Assembly (NCBI GenBank): GCA_947624985.1
Contig: CANQMO010000014.1
Coordinates: 1 to 64,000, forward strand
Reading direction: 5' to 3'
Length of the DNA stretch: 64,000 nucleotides
DNA from: an uncultured Oscillospiraceae bacterium
GTDB taxonomy: Bacteria; Bacillota; Clostridia; Oscillospirales; Oscillospiraceae
A model generated the notes under the pieces. It saw only the letters and a list, made by a program, of their open reading frames with translations. It was not told the DNA's origin and ran no database searches. The position numbers and the translations under genes are program-made. This document shows positions 25,121 through 33,218 of this stretch, in pieces. Every line of letters begins with the position of its first letter. Position 1 is the stretch's first letter.

Positions 25121-25652
25121 CGAGCTCCGGCCAGATGAAGGGCCGGACCCGCGTTTGGAGGCGCCGGACGAGTGGGTGACAGCCATGGGCAAGGCGGTGA
25201 TGGCCGGCGACGTGGACGCCGGGCACGAGGCGGAGCGGCACCTGTACATTACATATGACGACACGGCGCTGCTGGCCAGGTACCTGGAGGCGGTCAGGCG
25301 GCCCGGGTGGGCGAAAGAATATGTGATGATGGCCGGTGAAGTGGTGATCAACCGGATGGCGTCGCCTGAGTTTGAGGGGACCACCGTGCGTGAGGTGCTT
25401 TTCGCCCAGGACGCCCCGGGCGTGGCGGCGTTTGACGCTGTGCGGGTCCCCTGGTGGGACGACATCGAGATCGGCAAACAGGCCGCGGGCATGGCCATGC
25501 AGCTGCTGCTGGGGGAGAGCGTGCTGCGCGATCCGCAGATCGTGTACATCGGGCAGACGGCCAAACCCTGGGGATATGAGAGGGCGCTGGTCGACAACAA
25601 CGGCGGCTGCACCTATCTGTGCCGGACGGAGCGCCCGGAGGTGTACAGATGA
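25029..25652 (+). CDS. Membrane-anchored SleB-like cell wall hydrolase
   Basis: A 207-residue protein with an N-terminal transmembrane segment (SKIMAILAIVGLMMVLVSY) and a C-terminal region resembling the SleB/hydrolase_2 family: LLARYLEAVRRPGWAK (with the likely catalytic Glu), GEVVINRMASPEF and VREVLFAQDAPGVAAF. SleB enzymes are lytic transglycosylases. The start is ATG 25029 after TAAGGAGG. Placement among early genes rather than beside the endolysin is unusual, suggesting a role other than lysis, for example local wall remodelling, or a moron. Confidence 0.65.
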   Translation: MTLSKIMAILAIVGLMMVLVSYRSVERDAVDELRPDEGPDPRLEAPDEWVTAMGKAVMAGDVDAGHEAERHLYITYDDTALLARYLEAVRRPGWAKEYVMMAGEVVINRMASPEFEGTTVREVLFAQDAPGVAAFDAVRVPWWDDIEIGKQAAGMAMQLLLGESVLRDPQIVYIGQTAKPWGYERALVDNNGGCTYLCRTERPEVYR

Positions 25653-25876
25653 CGAGCGAGTGGAGAGTGGGCCAGGTCAAGCGCCGGACCTCGGATGGTG
25701 AGGAGGTCGTGTGGGGCGTGTACCGTCTGCGGGACGCCGCCCGGCCAGATGAGCGCGGGAACCGGGAGTGGTTTAAACGCGGCGGCTACTGGGCCTATTG
25801 CAGCAGCCGCAAGGGCGCGCAGAAGTACGCTGACGTGTTCAACGCGCTGGAAAGCAAAAAAAGCCGCCCCCGGTGA
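25649..25876 (+). CDS. Hypothetical small phage protein
   Basis: A 75-residue basic protein (MTSEWRVGQVKRRTSDGEEV) with an antiparallel-strand pattern ending in an R/K-rich tail. ATG overlaps the hydrolase stop (ATGA). It resembles small phage proteins with a WRV...VYRLRD pattern; function unknown. Confidence 0.6.
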   Translation: MTSEWRVGQVKRRTSDGEEVVWGVYRLRDAARPDERGNREWFKRGGYWAYCSSRKGAQKYADVFNALESKKSRPR

Positions 25877-25946
25877 CGGTAACACCGGAAGCGGCAAAGC
25901 CAAAAAATGACACCCCTATTATAACAGGGGAGAAAGGACCTTGTCA

Positions 25947-26339
25947 ATGATGAAACCATACCGGGCGGCAAAGTTCCGGAAAGAGGAGGCCCCGGGCGAG
26001 CACCCGTATACTCAGGACCTGATGTTGAATCTGCACCAGGCGATCATCGAGGAGAACCGCCGGCAATCATCCAGGAAGTACAAGCTATCGGACGGCGGAG
26101 AGACATTTACGCTCACGTTTGAGGAGGCGCTTTACCCGGGAAAAGAAAAAACGATGATCCCGCCTGGCACGCCGGTCACAGAAGCTAATCTGACGTGGGC
26201 GCTCTCTGATCTGCGCGCGTCGATGAAGGGGTGCAATTTCGGGCGCTGGAATGGCGCGGACCGGGAGCGGTCGATGGAGCAGATCCAGAAGATCATCCAG
26301 GAATGCCGGGAACGGGAAGGAGCGCGGGAAAATGGTTGA
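25947..26339 (+). CDS. Hypothetical early protein upstream of pcfK-like gene
   Basis: A 130-residue protein starting at ATG 25947, which follows AAAGGA; an in-frame TTG six bases earlier is possible. Mostly charged with a central strand region (YKLSDGGETFTLTFEEALYP). It overlaps the next gene by 8 nt. It is separated from the preceding gene by a 70-nt gap with two short dyads (CCGGTG/CACCGG and CCCCT/AGGGG). Function unknown. Confidence 0.65.
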   Translation: MMKPYRAAKFRKEEAPGEHPYTQDLMLNLHQAIIEENRRQSSRKYKLSDGGETFTLTFEEALYPGKEKTMIPPGTPVTEANLTWALSDLRASMKGCNFGRWNGADRERSMEQIQKIIQECREREGARENG

Positions 26340-26700
26340 TGAGGCGATCCGCAAGCTCAACGAGGAGCTGAAAAGCGGGAAGTTTGACCGGTACGGTGCG
26401 GCGATGAAAGACGCGGTACACAAAGCGCTGGTCTGCTTCTGCCGGCAGGACGGGGAGTTTGCCCAGGCGGTGGTCCAGGGCGGGAGTTTTGAAGACTGCA
26501 TGAAGGCCGTGGGAAAGGCCGTCAAGGGAGGCTCCATCAGCGACATAGACGCCTTCACGGCGGCGGTGCGGTTTTATTTCCCCGGCGCGGGGATCGACGT
26601 GCAGATGACCATTGATCTGTGCGCCAGCGTTCGGGGCGAGAGCGGCGGGGAGCCGGCGGGTTCGTCCGGTATCGTCCTGAACCTACTGGATTTCATGTGA
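26332..26700 (+). CDS. PcfK-like protein
   Basis: A 122-residue helical protein (VDEAIRKLNEELKSGKFDRYGAAMKDAV) with the PcfK pattern GKAVKGGSISDIDAFTAAVRFYFPG. PcfK and PcfJ are named from the pCF10 conjugative plasmid and occur as a pair in many Firmicutes phages; their function is unclear. The next gene is the PcfJ-like partner, which supports the call. Confidence 0.75.
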   Translation: MVDEAIRKLNEELKSGKFDRYGAAMKDAVHKALVCFCRQDGEFAQAVVQGGSFEDCMKAVGKAVKGGSISDIDAFTAAVRFYFPGAGIDVQMTIDLCASVRGESGGEPAGSSGIVLNLLDFM

Positions 26701-26710
26701 GGTGAGCGGG

Positions 26711-28390
26711 ATGAACTACATAAATCAGTACGGGAAATATGGGCCGCTGCCGAAGTCCGTTGATGTTCTGCCAGATCTCCGCATGCCGACGGAAAAGGAG
26801 CTTGAGAAGGTAAACGGTCTGTTTGTCCCTTATGTGTTTTACAGGACCGTCAAGGGTGGGCGGGAACTGACGACATCGTGCTGTGGCCGCGACCGGGCAT
26901 TTTATCCCGGATCGCAGAGGACGGAGACGCCGGAATACTGGAAATTCATGGCTTCGAGACACAATGACGCTGTACGGTGTCCCTTCTGCGGTCGGAGGGC
27001 GACGCTGAAAGCGATCGGCAGAAAACGCGGCGGCCTGGCTGAGTGGGTGCCGGTGCTTTTTCTCCGGGAGCGGAAAGGGGACCTGCTGGCGCTGGGGGTC
27101 TGGGCCCGGAAACTGTATTGGGACGGCACCCTGGCAGATAGGCCGGAATACCGGATAACGAACGTTTACCGGTTCACGCCGGGGCGCGCGGTGCAATATG
27201 AGCATGAAAGCTACGGGCGGGAAGCCTGGCGCGAAAGGGTCCTTGAAGGCGCGTATGACCCCAAACACCTGATGATCAGAGATCCGTTCACGATCGGCGG
27301 GTATATAGGCGGCGTGGAGTATGAACTATACCACGTCATCGGCATGGAGGTGTTAAAACGCAGTGCTTTTAGGTACTGCCAGTATGACAGGTTCTGGGGC
27401 ACAAGGGAATATAAAGGCTGGTTCATGGAATATCTGGCCGCCTGCTGTATCTGGCCGCGAAACATCGAAATGCTGATGAAGTGCGGGATGGCTGAACTGG
27501 TCGAGGAACTGGTAAAGGGTGTAAGAAAAAACCACTATCTGTTCAAATGGGGCGAGACAGACCCCAAAAAGGCGTTCGGACTGGACGGTCAGGAGTGGAG
27601 GGCGTTTGCCGACAGTGGATATGATCTGGCGGGGCTGTACATCTACAAAAAGCTGCGGGGGGCCCGGGCAAGATGTGACTTTGGCACCGCGAGGAAAGTG
27701 ATATCCAGATTGGGCACGTCATACGCAAACGATCTTGCCGTCTTATGCAAAAAGCACGGCGTTGATCCCGTGCGAGCCTTTAAATATCTGGCAAAAGAAC
27801 CGCAGTGCGCCAAGGGGAGTATGCCGATCGGGAGAAAATTTGAGCTTTGGAAGGATTACGTCGGTTTCTGCGCCGGGCTCGGGTATGACCTGCGCGATGA
27901 AACTGTGGCGCTGCCACGGGATTTTATGCGTAAGCATGACGAGGCAGCGGCGGCTTACGCCGAGCGAGAAGCGGAGATCGAGTATAAGAAATATGAAAAA
28001 AAGATCGGTGAGCGGGCAAAAAAATACGATTTTGCCCAGGGGGATCTGTTTATCCGGGTGGCCAGATCCCGTGACGAGGTAGTGGCCGAGGGGAACGCCC
28101 TCAAGCATTGCGTCGGCGGCTATGCCGGGCGGCACATGCAGGGGACGGTCACGATCCTCTTTCTCCGGATGGCCTCGGACCCGGATAAGCCGATGGTCAC
28201 GGTGGAAATGGACGGAAACAGGCTCGTACAGGCGCACGGGTATAAGAATGATCGCGGGCGTGAATCGCCTCTGGTGACATACAAGACGTTTTTCAACAGA
28301 TGGATGAAATGGCTGGAGCGGGGCAGCCCGCGAAAAAAAGATGGCACGCCCAGGGTACGGCGTGAGAAAGGAGCTACAGCAGCGGCATGA
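26711..28390 (+). CDS. PcfJ-like protein
   Basis: A 559-residue protein of the PcfJ family. A zinc-ribbon-like CPFCGRRATLKAIG lies near residue 91, and the C-terminal family core (about 440-540) contains EGNALKHCVGGYAGRHMQG and MVTVEMDGNRLVQAHGYKN. The start is ATG 26711 after GAGGTGAG. Companion of the PcfK-like gene. The molecular role is unknown; a nucleic-acid-related function is suggested only by the zinc ribbon. Confidence 0.82.
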   Translation: MNYINQYGKYGPLPKSVDVLPDLRMPTEKELEKVNGLFVPYVFYRTVKGGRELTTSCCGRDRAFYPGSQRTETPEYWKFMASRHNDAVRCPFCGRRATLKAIGRKRGGLAEWVPVLFLRERKGDLLALGVWARKLYWDGTLADRPEYRITNVYRFTPGRAVQYEHESYGREAWRERVLEGAYDPKHLMIRDPFTIGGYIGGVEYELYHVIGMEVLKRSAFRYCQYDRFWGTREYKGWFMEYLAACCIWPRNIEMLMKCGMAELVEELVKGVRKNHYLFKWGETDPKKAFGLDGQEWRAFADSGYDLAGLYIYKKLRGARARCDFGTARKVISRLGTSYANDLAVLCKKHGVDPVRAFKYLAKEPQCAKGSMPIGRKFELWKDYVGFCAGLGYDLRDETVALPRDFMRKHDEAAAAYAEREAEIEYKKYEKKIGERAKKYDFAQGDLFIRVARSRDEVVAEGNALKHCVGGYAGRHMQGTVTILFLRMASDPDKPMVTVEMDGNRLVQAHGYKNDRGRESPLVTYKTFFNRWMKWLERGSPRKKDGTPRVRREKGATAAA

Positions 28391-29373
28391 CAGAGGAAAT
28401 GAACACAGTGGAAGCTGGCGCGGTCGAACAGACCCGGACTATTGAGACGGTCACAGCGGAGATCATCATGCTCAAGCGCGGTGCGGAGCAGATCGCTCTG
28501 CGTATCGCCATCGAGCTGGGCCGTCGGCTGACGGAAGCAAAGGAAATGTTACCCTACGGGGAGTGGGGCACATGGGTGCGGGAAAAGGTTGAATTTTCCC
28601 AGGTAACAGCCACCAGGTACATGAAGCTGTTTGAGGAGTATGCAGCGCCACAGGAGAGCCTTTTCGGGGCAGAGACAGATTTTTCAACGTTGAAAAATCT
28701 GAGCGTTTCCAAGGCTTTGGCGCTGCTTGCGGTTCCGTCCGAGGAGCGGGAGACCTTCGCTGCGGAACATCATGTGGACAAGTTGTCAACCCGCCAGATG
28801 GACGAGCTGATGAAGCAGGTAAAGGACGCCGAGGACGCCAAGGAAGTGGCAGAGGCGGCGCTGGCCGGCGTGCAACTTGATCTCGAGAAGACCGTCTTGG
28901 AGCGGGATGATCTGCGGGAGCAGGTCAAGGATCTGCAGAGCCGCCCGGCGCCGGTGGCCGTTCAGGAGCCGGACCCGGAGGAAATGAGACGCCAGGTGGA
29001 CGCCGCTGTGGCGGAGGCGACCAAGGACGTTGAAAAGACAGTCAAGGACCTCCGGGCTGAGCTGAAGGAGGCTACTAAGAGAGCGGACAGGCTGGCCAAG
29101 GAGGCAACGGACCGCCAGAAAGCGGCAGAGGAAGCTGTGTCTGCCATGGCGGAGCGGGACCGGCTCCGGGAGCAGTTGCAGACGGCGGAAAAGAAGCTTG
29201 CCATGTCTGACGCTGCGGTCTCTGCCGTCAATGTCCACTTTGAGACGGTGCAGACGGAGTTTGGCAAACTGACAGATGGGCTTCTGCGGATCGGGGACGA
29301 GGCGACCCGGGAAAAGGTCCGGGGCGCCGTGCTGCGGCTGCTGGACAAGCTCCGGGAGGAGATATCGGTATGA
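28387..29373 (+). CDS. DUF3102-type protein with long coiled coil
   Basis: A 328-residue protein. The N-terminal 100 residues match the DUF3102 pattern (IALRIAIELGRRLTEAKEML, GEWGTWVREKVEFSQVTATRYM), and about residues 125-300 are a continuous charged coiled coil. Common in Firmicutes phages and conjugative elements, where it is thought to be DNA-associated; function unproven. ATG overlaps the PcfJ stop. Confidence 0.8.
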   Translation: MTEEMNTVEAGAVEQTRTIETVTAEIIMLKRGAEQIALRIAIELGRRLTEAKEMLPYGEWGTWVREKVEFSQVTATRYMKLFEEYAAPQESLFGAETDFSTLKNLSVSKALALLAVPSEERETFAAEHHVDKLSTRQMDELMKQVKDAEDAKEVAEAALAGVQLDLEKTVLERDDLREQVKDLQSRPAPVAVQEPDPEEMRRQVDAAVAEATKDVEKTVKDLRAELKEATKRADRLAKEATDRQKAAEEAVSAMAERDRLREQLQTAEKKLAMSDAAVSAVNVHFETVQTEFGKLTDGLLRIGDEATREKVRGAVLRLLDKLREEISV

Positions 29374-29813
29374 CGCCTGAGCAGGCATTGATGATCGTGG
29401 ACCCGGACACACGAGAGGCTGCGCTGGCCGGGGCAATGGGCTGCCGTCCACTGCGGGCAGAGTACATAGCGGAGGCGTGCCGGGTCCTGGCGGCGGACTA
29501 TCGGACACTGAGCGAGGGATTGGGCCTTGCGACGGCAGGTCTTGCCGGGGCACTCACACGAATGACAGCCGAGCGGGACGCGGCGGTGCGGGACTTCACG
29601 GAATACACACAAGCGTGGTGGAACGATGAAAAACGGTTTCCGTGTGAATGGTGCAAGCACTACGATCCTCCCTATTGCAGGAACATCAAGAAGTTGAATA
29701 GCGGGGAACCGTGTGCTGGGCAATTTTTCGAGTGGCGCGGCCCGCAGCCGGAAGAAGGCGCGGTCTGGGGAGAAAGAGCGAACATGAGCGCGAGTAAGGA
29801 GGCAGGTGCTTGA
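29370..29813 (+). CDS. Hypothetical phage protein with C-terminal Cys cluster
   Basis: A 147-residue protein: helical N-terminal two thirds and a C-terminal CEWCKHYDPPYCRNIKK segment that could bind zinc. Starts by ATGA overlap with the DUF3102 gene. Not recognised beyond being typical of the phage early region. Confidence 0.65.
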   Translation: MTPEQALMIVDPDTREAALAGAMGCRPLRAEYIAEACRVLAADYRTLSEGLGLATAGLAGALTRMTAERDAAVRDFTEYTQAWWNDEKRFPCEWCKHYDPPYCRNIKKLNSGEPCAGQFFEWRGPQPEEGAVWGERANMSASKEAGA

Positions 29814-30264
29814 TGAAACCGATATATTTTAAAGCCGACATGGTGCAGGCCATCCTGGAGGGCAGAAAAACCGTGACGCGCTGGAGCGCGCCGCGAAGTG
29901 GAGAAAATACGCCGATAAGCCGAAAGACCACTGGCAATCGCCGTATTTCATGCCCCGGGAGGCGGCCAGGCTGTTCCTGCGCGTGACCGGCGTCCGGGTG
30001 GAGCGGTTGCAGGACATCGACGTTGTAGGGTGCAGGGCCGAGGGAATATGGGACGATTACAAGGCCAGCAGCGAGAAACACCATGAAGCCCTTGCCACTA
30101 TGGCATATCCGAAAGTGTTTTCCGAGTTGTGGGACAGCACCATCAAAAAGAAGGAGCGGGACCTATATGGCTGGGAGGCCAATCCGTGGGTTTGGGTGAT
30201 CGAGTTCGAGCGGATCACCCGCGAGGACGCGCTGAGGGCAGGGACTGATGGGAGAGCTAGTTGA
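29813..30264 (+). pseudogene. ASCH-domain-like protein, internally deleted and frameshifted
   Basis: ATG 29813 encodes MKPIYFKADMVQAILEGRKTVTR, the typical beginning of phage ASCH (PUA-like) proteins, but the frame stops at a TGA 46 codons on. The rest of the family continues in another frame from about 29873 (PREAARLFLRVTGVRVERLQDI ... WVWVIEFERI) to 30264. The middle of the family, roughly 80-100 residues, is missing at the junction, so this is an internal deletion that also shifted the frame. Intact relatives bind RNA or modified nucleotides. It is probably non-functional. Confidence 0.75.
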
Positions 30265-30460
30265 CATCGGACCATACATCGAGAGGAAAAAACAACGGGA
30301 GCCGTCATGCGCGAATTGCGCACACCACTTGGTCAAGGGCGACAGGCTGCCAAACGGGAGTATTGTAGCGGATGACGCATGTGCTATCAATTGGCGGATG
30401 GATCTGAGGACGCACCGTTGCGTGGATTTCAAAAGGAGGTCAAAGAGCGGACATGAGTGA
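30248..30460 (+). CDS. Small Cys-containing phage protein
   Basis: A 70-residue protein (MGELVDIGPYIERKKQREPS) with CANCAHHLVKGDRL and later cysteines ADDACAINW and HRCVDFKRR, likely a small zinc-binding fold. It overlaps the pseudogene end and the next start. Confidence 0.6.
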   Translation: MGELVDIGPYIERKKQREPSCANCAHHLVKGDRLPNGSIVADDACAINWRMDLRTHRCVDFKRRSKSGHE

Positions 30461-30575
30461 GAGTAAGGGGTATAAGACAATGATCGAGCAGACGGAGGCC
30501 AAGCTGGCCCGGGTGATGGAGCGGCTGACGGCAGCAGAATACCGCATGGCGAGAGCCGCCCAGCGGCTAGGCTAG
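30453..30575 (+). CDS. 40-residue coiled-coil peptide
   Basis: MSESKGYKTMIEQTEAKLAR and a further 20 residues forming one amphipathic helix. It follows AAAAGGAGGT and overlaps the preceding gene by 8 nt. It is the last plus-strand gene before the minus-strand pair. Function unknown. Confidence 0.5.
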   Translation: MSESKGYKTMIEQTEAKLARVMERLTAAEYRMARAAQRLG

Positions 30576-30598
30576 GCGGCCCATCATCCGTCGATATG

Positions 30599-31054
30599 TT
30601 AAATAAGATCGTGCGGATCTGCTCCCAATGCGTCTGCTATGGCGATAAGGTTTTTTGCGGTTAGATTCGCTGCTGTTGATGTGCCGGATTCGACCCGCTG
30701 GATCTGCCTTATGTTCACGCCGGATTTTTCGGCCAACTGGCGCTGCGTCATACCCGACATCCCGCGGAAAAACACCAATGATCCGGCGGTAGGAGTACGC
30801 TTGTATATATCAGCGTCTCCCATTTTCTCCGCGTCGCGGATTGGCATCCATCCCCAATTTATGGCCTTGATACCCGGCTTTAGCATTTTAGTGATTTTCT
30901 CCTTGCCGCGCTCCATAGCCTCCTGCCAAGTGCTGGCCTCAATAATGGCCTTAACTCGTCCAACGTATACCTGTGCGCCTTTAACACCGATCTCAGCGTC
31001 CTCGCTTTTGGTCGCCGCCCGGTCTAGCTCAGCAGTGATGTAATACTTATCCAT
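30599..31054 (-). CDS. XRE-family regulator, second gene of operator-controlled pair
   Basis: A 151-residue protein. The N-terminal 95 residues (MDKYYITAELDRAATKSEDA) form an unrecognised alpha/beta domain, and the C-terminal XRE domain contains MTQRQLAEKSGVNIRQIQRVESG and NLIAIADALGADPHDLI. That domain is closely related to the XRE protein at 55875-56156. AAGGAGGG precedes the ATG. Together with 31067-31390 it is transcribed from a promoter whose spacer carries GCTAATATTAGC, probably its own operator. It may be the antitoxin/autorepressor of a two-gene module. Confidence 0.75.
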   Translation of the reverse strand: MDKYYITAELDRAATKSEDAEIGVKGAQVYVGRVKAIIEASTWQEAMERGKEKITKMLKPGIKAINWGWMPIRDAEKMGDADIYKRTPTAGSLVFFRGMSGMTQRQLAEKSGVNIRQIQRVESGTSTAANLTAKNLIAIADALGADPHDLI

Positions 31055-31066
31055 TTTAAGCCCTCC

Positions 31067-31390
31067 TTAAAACGTGGTACGGCCTTGGGAGATAGCCGCA
31101 ACCGCCTTGCGGATATAATCGCCATCAAACACAAAACGTTTATCAATTACCAGCGCGGCGCTCCCGCTAGGCATTGCCCCAAGCTGCGCGAAAGTGTTGT
31201 TAATCAGGTCGTCGCGGTACGCTTTGACGCCCTCGTGAGTGTACTCGGGGAAAACCTTCCCGCCATCCGGATAACGACGCTCCACGTCATTGTCAATTAT
31301 CTCTAATTGTTTAAGCGCACCAGTCAGTATGTCGGAGGCCCACTTGATCTGTTTATCGGTACCTTTGAGCTCGGGGATTTTGTACTCCAT
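31067..31390 (-). CDS. Unknown protein, first gene of operator-controlled pair
   Basis: A 107-residue protein (MEYKIPELKGTDKQIKWASD) rich in helices, ending DYIRKAVAAISQGRTTF. No motif is recognised. AGGAGGTAAATAAG precedes the ATG, part of a leader shared with the operon at 55.6 kb. It is followed after 12 nt by the XRE gene. Order and size fit a toxin-antitoxin or lysogenic regulatory pair, but no toxin family is visible. Confidence 0.65.
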   Translation of the reverse strand: MEYKIPELKGTDKQIKWASDILTGALKQLEIIDNDVERRYPDGGKVFPEYTHEGVKAYRDDLINNTFAQLGAMPSGSAALVIDKRFVFDGDYIRKAVAAISQGRTTF

Positions 31391-31431
31391 CTTATTTACC
31401 TCCTGGGCGTTGCCCTTTATCTTATAGTCCT

Positions 31432-31460
31432 ATTATACGCTAATATTAGCGTATTGTCAA
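31432..31460 (-). promoter_or_regulatory. Consensus promoter with GCTAATATTAGC operator in the spacer
   Basis: On the minus strand TTGACA (31455-31460), 17 nt, TATAAT (31432-31437). The 16-bp perfect palindrome ACGCTAATATTAGCGT occupies 31437-31452, inside the spacer. The same design recurs at 55611-55639. Confidence 0.88.
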
Positions 31461-31567
31461 CAGCTTTTTGAGGTTTTTCTAATTTTTTTGACGTGAAAAA
31501 GGCTGAGGCGAGGGGCCGGCGCGGCCCGGCCCTTTGTCTGAACCTTTTTCAACAGCACAGGGGATAC

Positions 31568-31602
31568 ATATTTAAATATCACGCGCACGCGCGCGTGTTT
31601 TT
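31568..31602 (+). terminator. Palindromes upstream of the HUH gene (terminator or origin element)
   Basis: ATATTTAAATAT (31568-31579) is followed by a hairpin CACGCGC-acgc-GCGCGTG (31580-31597) and TTTTT. No plus-strand gene ends nearby. It could be a terminator shielding the HUH gene, or part of a replication origin for it. Confidence 0.5.
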
Positions 31603-31651
31603 ATCCGGCTTGATAACGGCGGGATTTATGACCACGGAGAGGGTGTGAGCG

Positions 31652-32608
31652 ATGGTTCGGGTAGAGTGGCGGATACGGGAATGGCAAATGCGCAACGGCG
31701 TATGCGAGAAAGTCAAGTTTGCTGTGACGCTGGACGGCGCTGTCCGCACGGGGACGCGCTCATACATGAGGGCGGTGGACCGGGCGGAGAAAAACAGACG
31801 GGAGGCGGCACGGGAGATGGCGAGGATCCTCAATGACAACTTCGAGGCCGGCTCAGACGTGCATTTGCTCCTGACCTATGACGAGGCGTCGGTCCGGAAA
31901 CTGGTTCGTCGGGTAGGTGTGCCGGAGCAAGATATCGAGCGCTTTCTGTTCTCTGTCCGTAGCGAGGGGGAGACCCGGGAGCAGGAGGACAACCGGCTGC
32001 TGCTCTACATGGCGGCGGAGCAGGAGTTCAGAAACTGGACGAAGCGCTGCCGGCGGGCATGCGGGAAGGCCGGCGTGCAGCTGAAGTATGCGGGGATCAC
32101 CAGCGACCGAGAGCGGGACAAGCGCACCGGGACGACGGGACCGGCCCGGCTGCACCATCATGTCGTCGTGAACCGGGAGACAGCAGAGCTATGCGCTCGG
32201 GCCTGGCGCGGTGGTGCGGCAGACAAAAAAGTCCTATACGGGCCCCATGGGGACCTGTCCGAACTGGCTGAGTACATGATCGACCAGGTGCGTACCATCC
32301 CGGGGATGAAGCGTTACCACCCGTCCCGGACGCTGACCCAACCGGAGCCAATCGACAGACCGGCGCAGAATCCGGACGCGCCGCTGCGGGTGCCGGAAGG
32401 CTGCGAATTTATCTGGCGGTCAGAGAGCAGGCCCGGGCGGCCACAGGTGATCCGGTATTACCGTCCGCCGGAGAAGCGCCGGCGGCAGCGGAAAAAGCGA
32501 AAAGGAGGCAAGGGCCATGGCGGAGACATACGGGGAACTGATATGCCGGCTGTGCCGGCTCCGGGACGAGATGAACAAGACCCCGGAGGGCCGGGCGGCT
32601 CTGCATGA
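31652..32608 (+). CDS. HUH-type replication initiator (ORF2/G2P-like)
   Basis: A 318-residue protein resembling rolling-circle replication proteins of the G2P group: the metal-binding motif ARLHHHVVVN near residues 165-174, then a candidate nicking Tyr in ELAEYMIDQ (about Tyr208) and the family-like KRYHPSRTLTQP. It is the only recognisable replication gene of element 1; no helicase loader, primase or polymerase is present. The C-terminal 30 residues overlap the next gene in another frame. ATG 31652 follows GGAGAGGGTG. Confidence 0.78.
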   Translation: MVRVEWRIREWQMRNGVCEKVKFAVTLDGAVRTGTRSYMRAVDRAEKNRREAAREMARILNDNFEAGSDVHLLLTYDEASVRKLVRRVGVPEQDIERFLFSVRSEGETREQEDNRLLLYMAAEQEFRNWTKRCRRACGKAGVQLKYAGITSDRERDKRTGTTGPARLHHHVVVNRETAELCARAWRGGAADKKVLYGPHGDLSELAEYMIDQVRTIPGMKRYHPSRTLTQPEPIDRPAQNPDAPLRVPEGCEFIWRSESRPGRPQVIRYYRPPEKRRRQRKKRKGGKGHGGDIRGTDMPAVPAPGRDEQDPGGPGGSA

Positions 32609-32696
32609 GGTCAAAAAGACGCTGCGGGTCATGCGGCGGCGCGGCGTGTCCTACGCAAAGGCTGCAATGCTGCGGAAAAATAGCGGGGGGGGGTAA
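32517..32696 (+). CDS. 59-residue basic protein ending in a G9 tract
   Basis: MAETYGELICRLCRLRDEMN and a basic helical remainder, starting after AAAAGGAGG. It ends SGGG-stop directly on a run of nine G (32685-32693). With eight G the frame would end two codons later at TGA 32701-32703, overlapping the next ATG as ATGA. The present form may be a +1 slippage product. Confidence 0.6.
   Translation: MAETYGELICRLCRLRDEMNKTPEGRAALHEVKKTLRVMRRRGVSYAKAAMLRKNSGGG
32685..32693 (+). repeat. G9 homopolymer at a gene end
   Basis: Nine consecutive G just before TAA; see the second G9 tract at 53457-53465, which has the same relation to its downstream gene. Confidence 0.9.
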
Positions 32697-32699
32697 GCG

Positions 32700-33110
32700 A
32701 TGAGTACAGACAGGTATGGATGGATGGGGTTTGTGCGCTGGATGGTGCGGGCGTTCCCGGCGAGAGCGCAGGCGCTGGGGGACCTGCACGCCATGAAAAT
32801 GACGGCCCGGTATTCCATGGAGCCAGGGGGCGGCGGCCCGGAACGGACTACGGAGGCGGTGGCCATTCGCCAGTTGCCTGAGGACGAGCAAAAAGAATAT
32901 GACGCGGTGCGTACCGCGCTGGAACGGATGGCGGCAAGATCTGACGCCAAGGACAGGCTGCGCCTGATCCGCATGGTGTATTGGGACCGTTCCTGCGGCC
33001 TGTATGCGGCAGCGAGGAAAGTCGGGATATCGGAGGCGACAGCAAAGCGGTGGAACGGCTCATTTTTGCGTGATGTGGGGTGGAATTATGGGTGGCACCC
33101 TGAAAAATGA
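32700..33110 (+). CDS. Late-gene transcriptional activator-like protein
   Basis: A 136-residue protein with a C-terminal sigma-region-4/HTH-like segment (LRLIRMVYWDRSCGLYAAAR, then VGISEATAKRWNGSFLRDVG). Proteins of this type (RinA/ArpU-like) sit directly before the terminase genes of Firmicutes siphophages and activate late transcription. The next gene is behind an extended -10 promoter without a good -35, the sort of promoter that needs an activator. Confidence 0.75.
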   Translation: MSTDRYGWMGFVRWMVRAFPARAQALGDLHAMKMTARYSMEPGGGGPERTTEAVAIRQLPEDEQKEYDAVRTALERMAARSDAKDRLRLIRMVYWDRSCGLYAAARKVGISEATAKRWNGSFLRDVGWNYGWHPEK

Positions 33111-33131
33111 GCCCTCACGGCCAAAAAAGTG

Positions 33132-33140
33132 TGTTATAAT
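33132..33140 (+). promoter_or_regulatory. Late promoter, extended -10
   Basis: TGTTATAAT (TG-N-TATAAT) with no -35 match, 79 nt before terS. It probably depends on the late activator just upstream. Confidence 0.65.
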
Positions 33141-33161
33141 GGCAGCATGGAATAGAGCGAG

Positions 33162-33190
33162 AGCCCCGACGGAGACCATCTGCCGGGGCT
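33162..33190 (+). promoter_or_regulatory. Hairpin in the late leader before terS
   Basis: AGCCCCG (33162-33168) pairs with CGGGGCT (33184-33190) over a 15-nt loop, in the untranslated leader of the late operon. It may be an anti-termination target, an RNA structure or part of the packaging site. Confidence 0.5.
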
Positions 33191-33218
33191 TTGCTATGCC
33201 CGGAAGGAGGCGGGGGCC

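Noticed and set aside
31568..31602. Firm call of a replication origin at the palindromes before the HUH gene
   Set aside because: The hairpin with T5 could equally be a terminator; no nick-site consensus can be assigned, so it is kept as an ambiguous feature.
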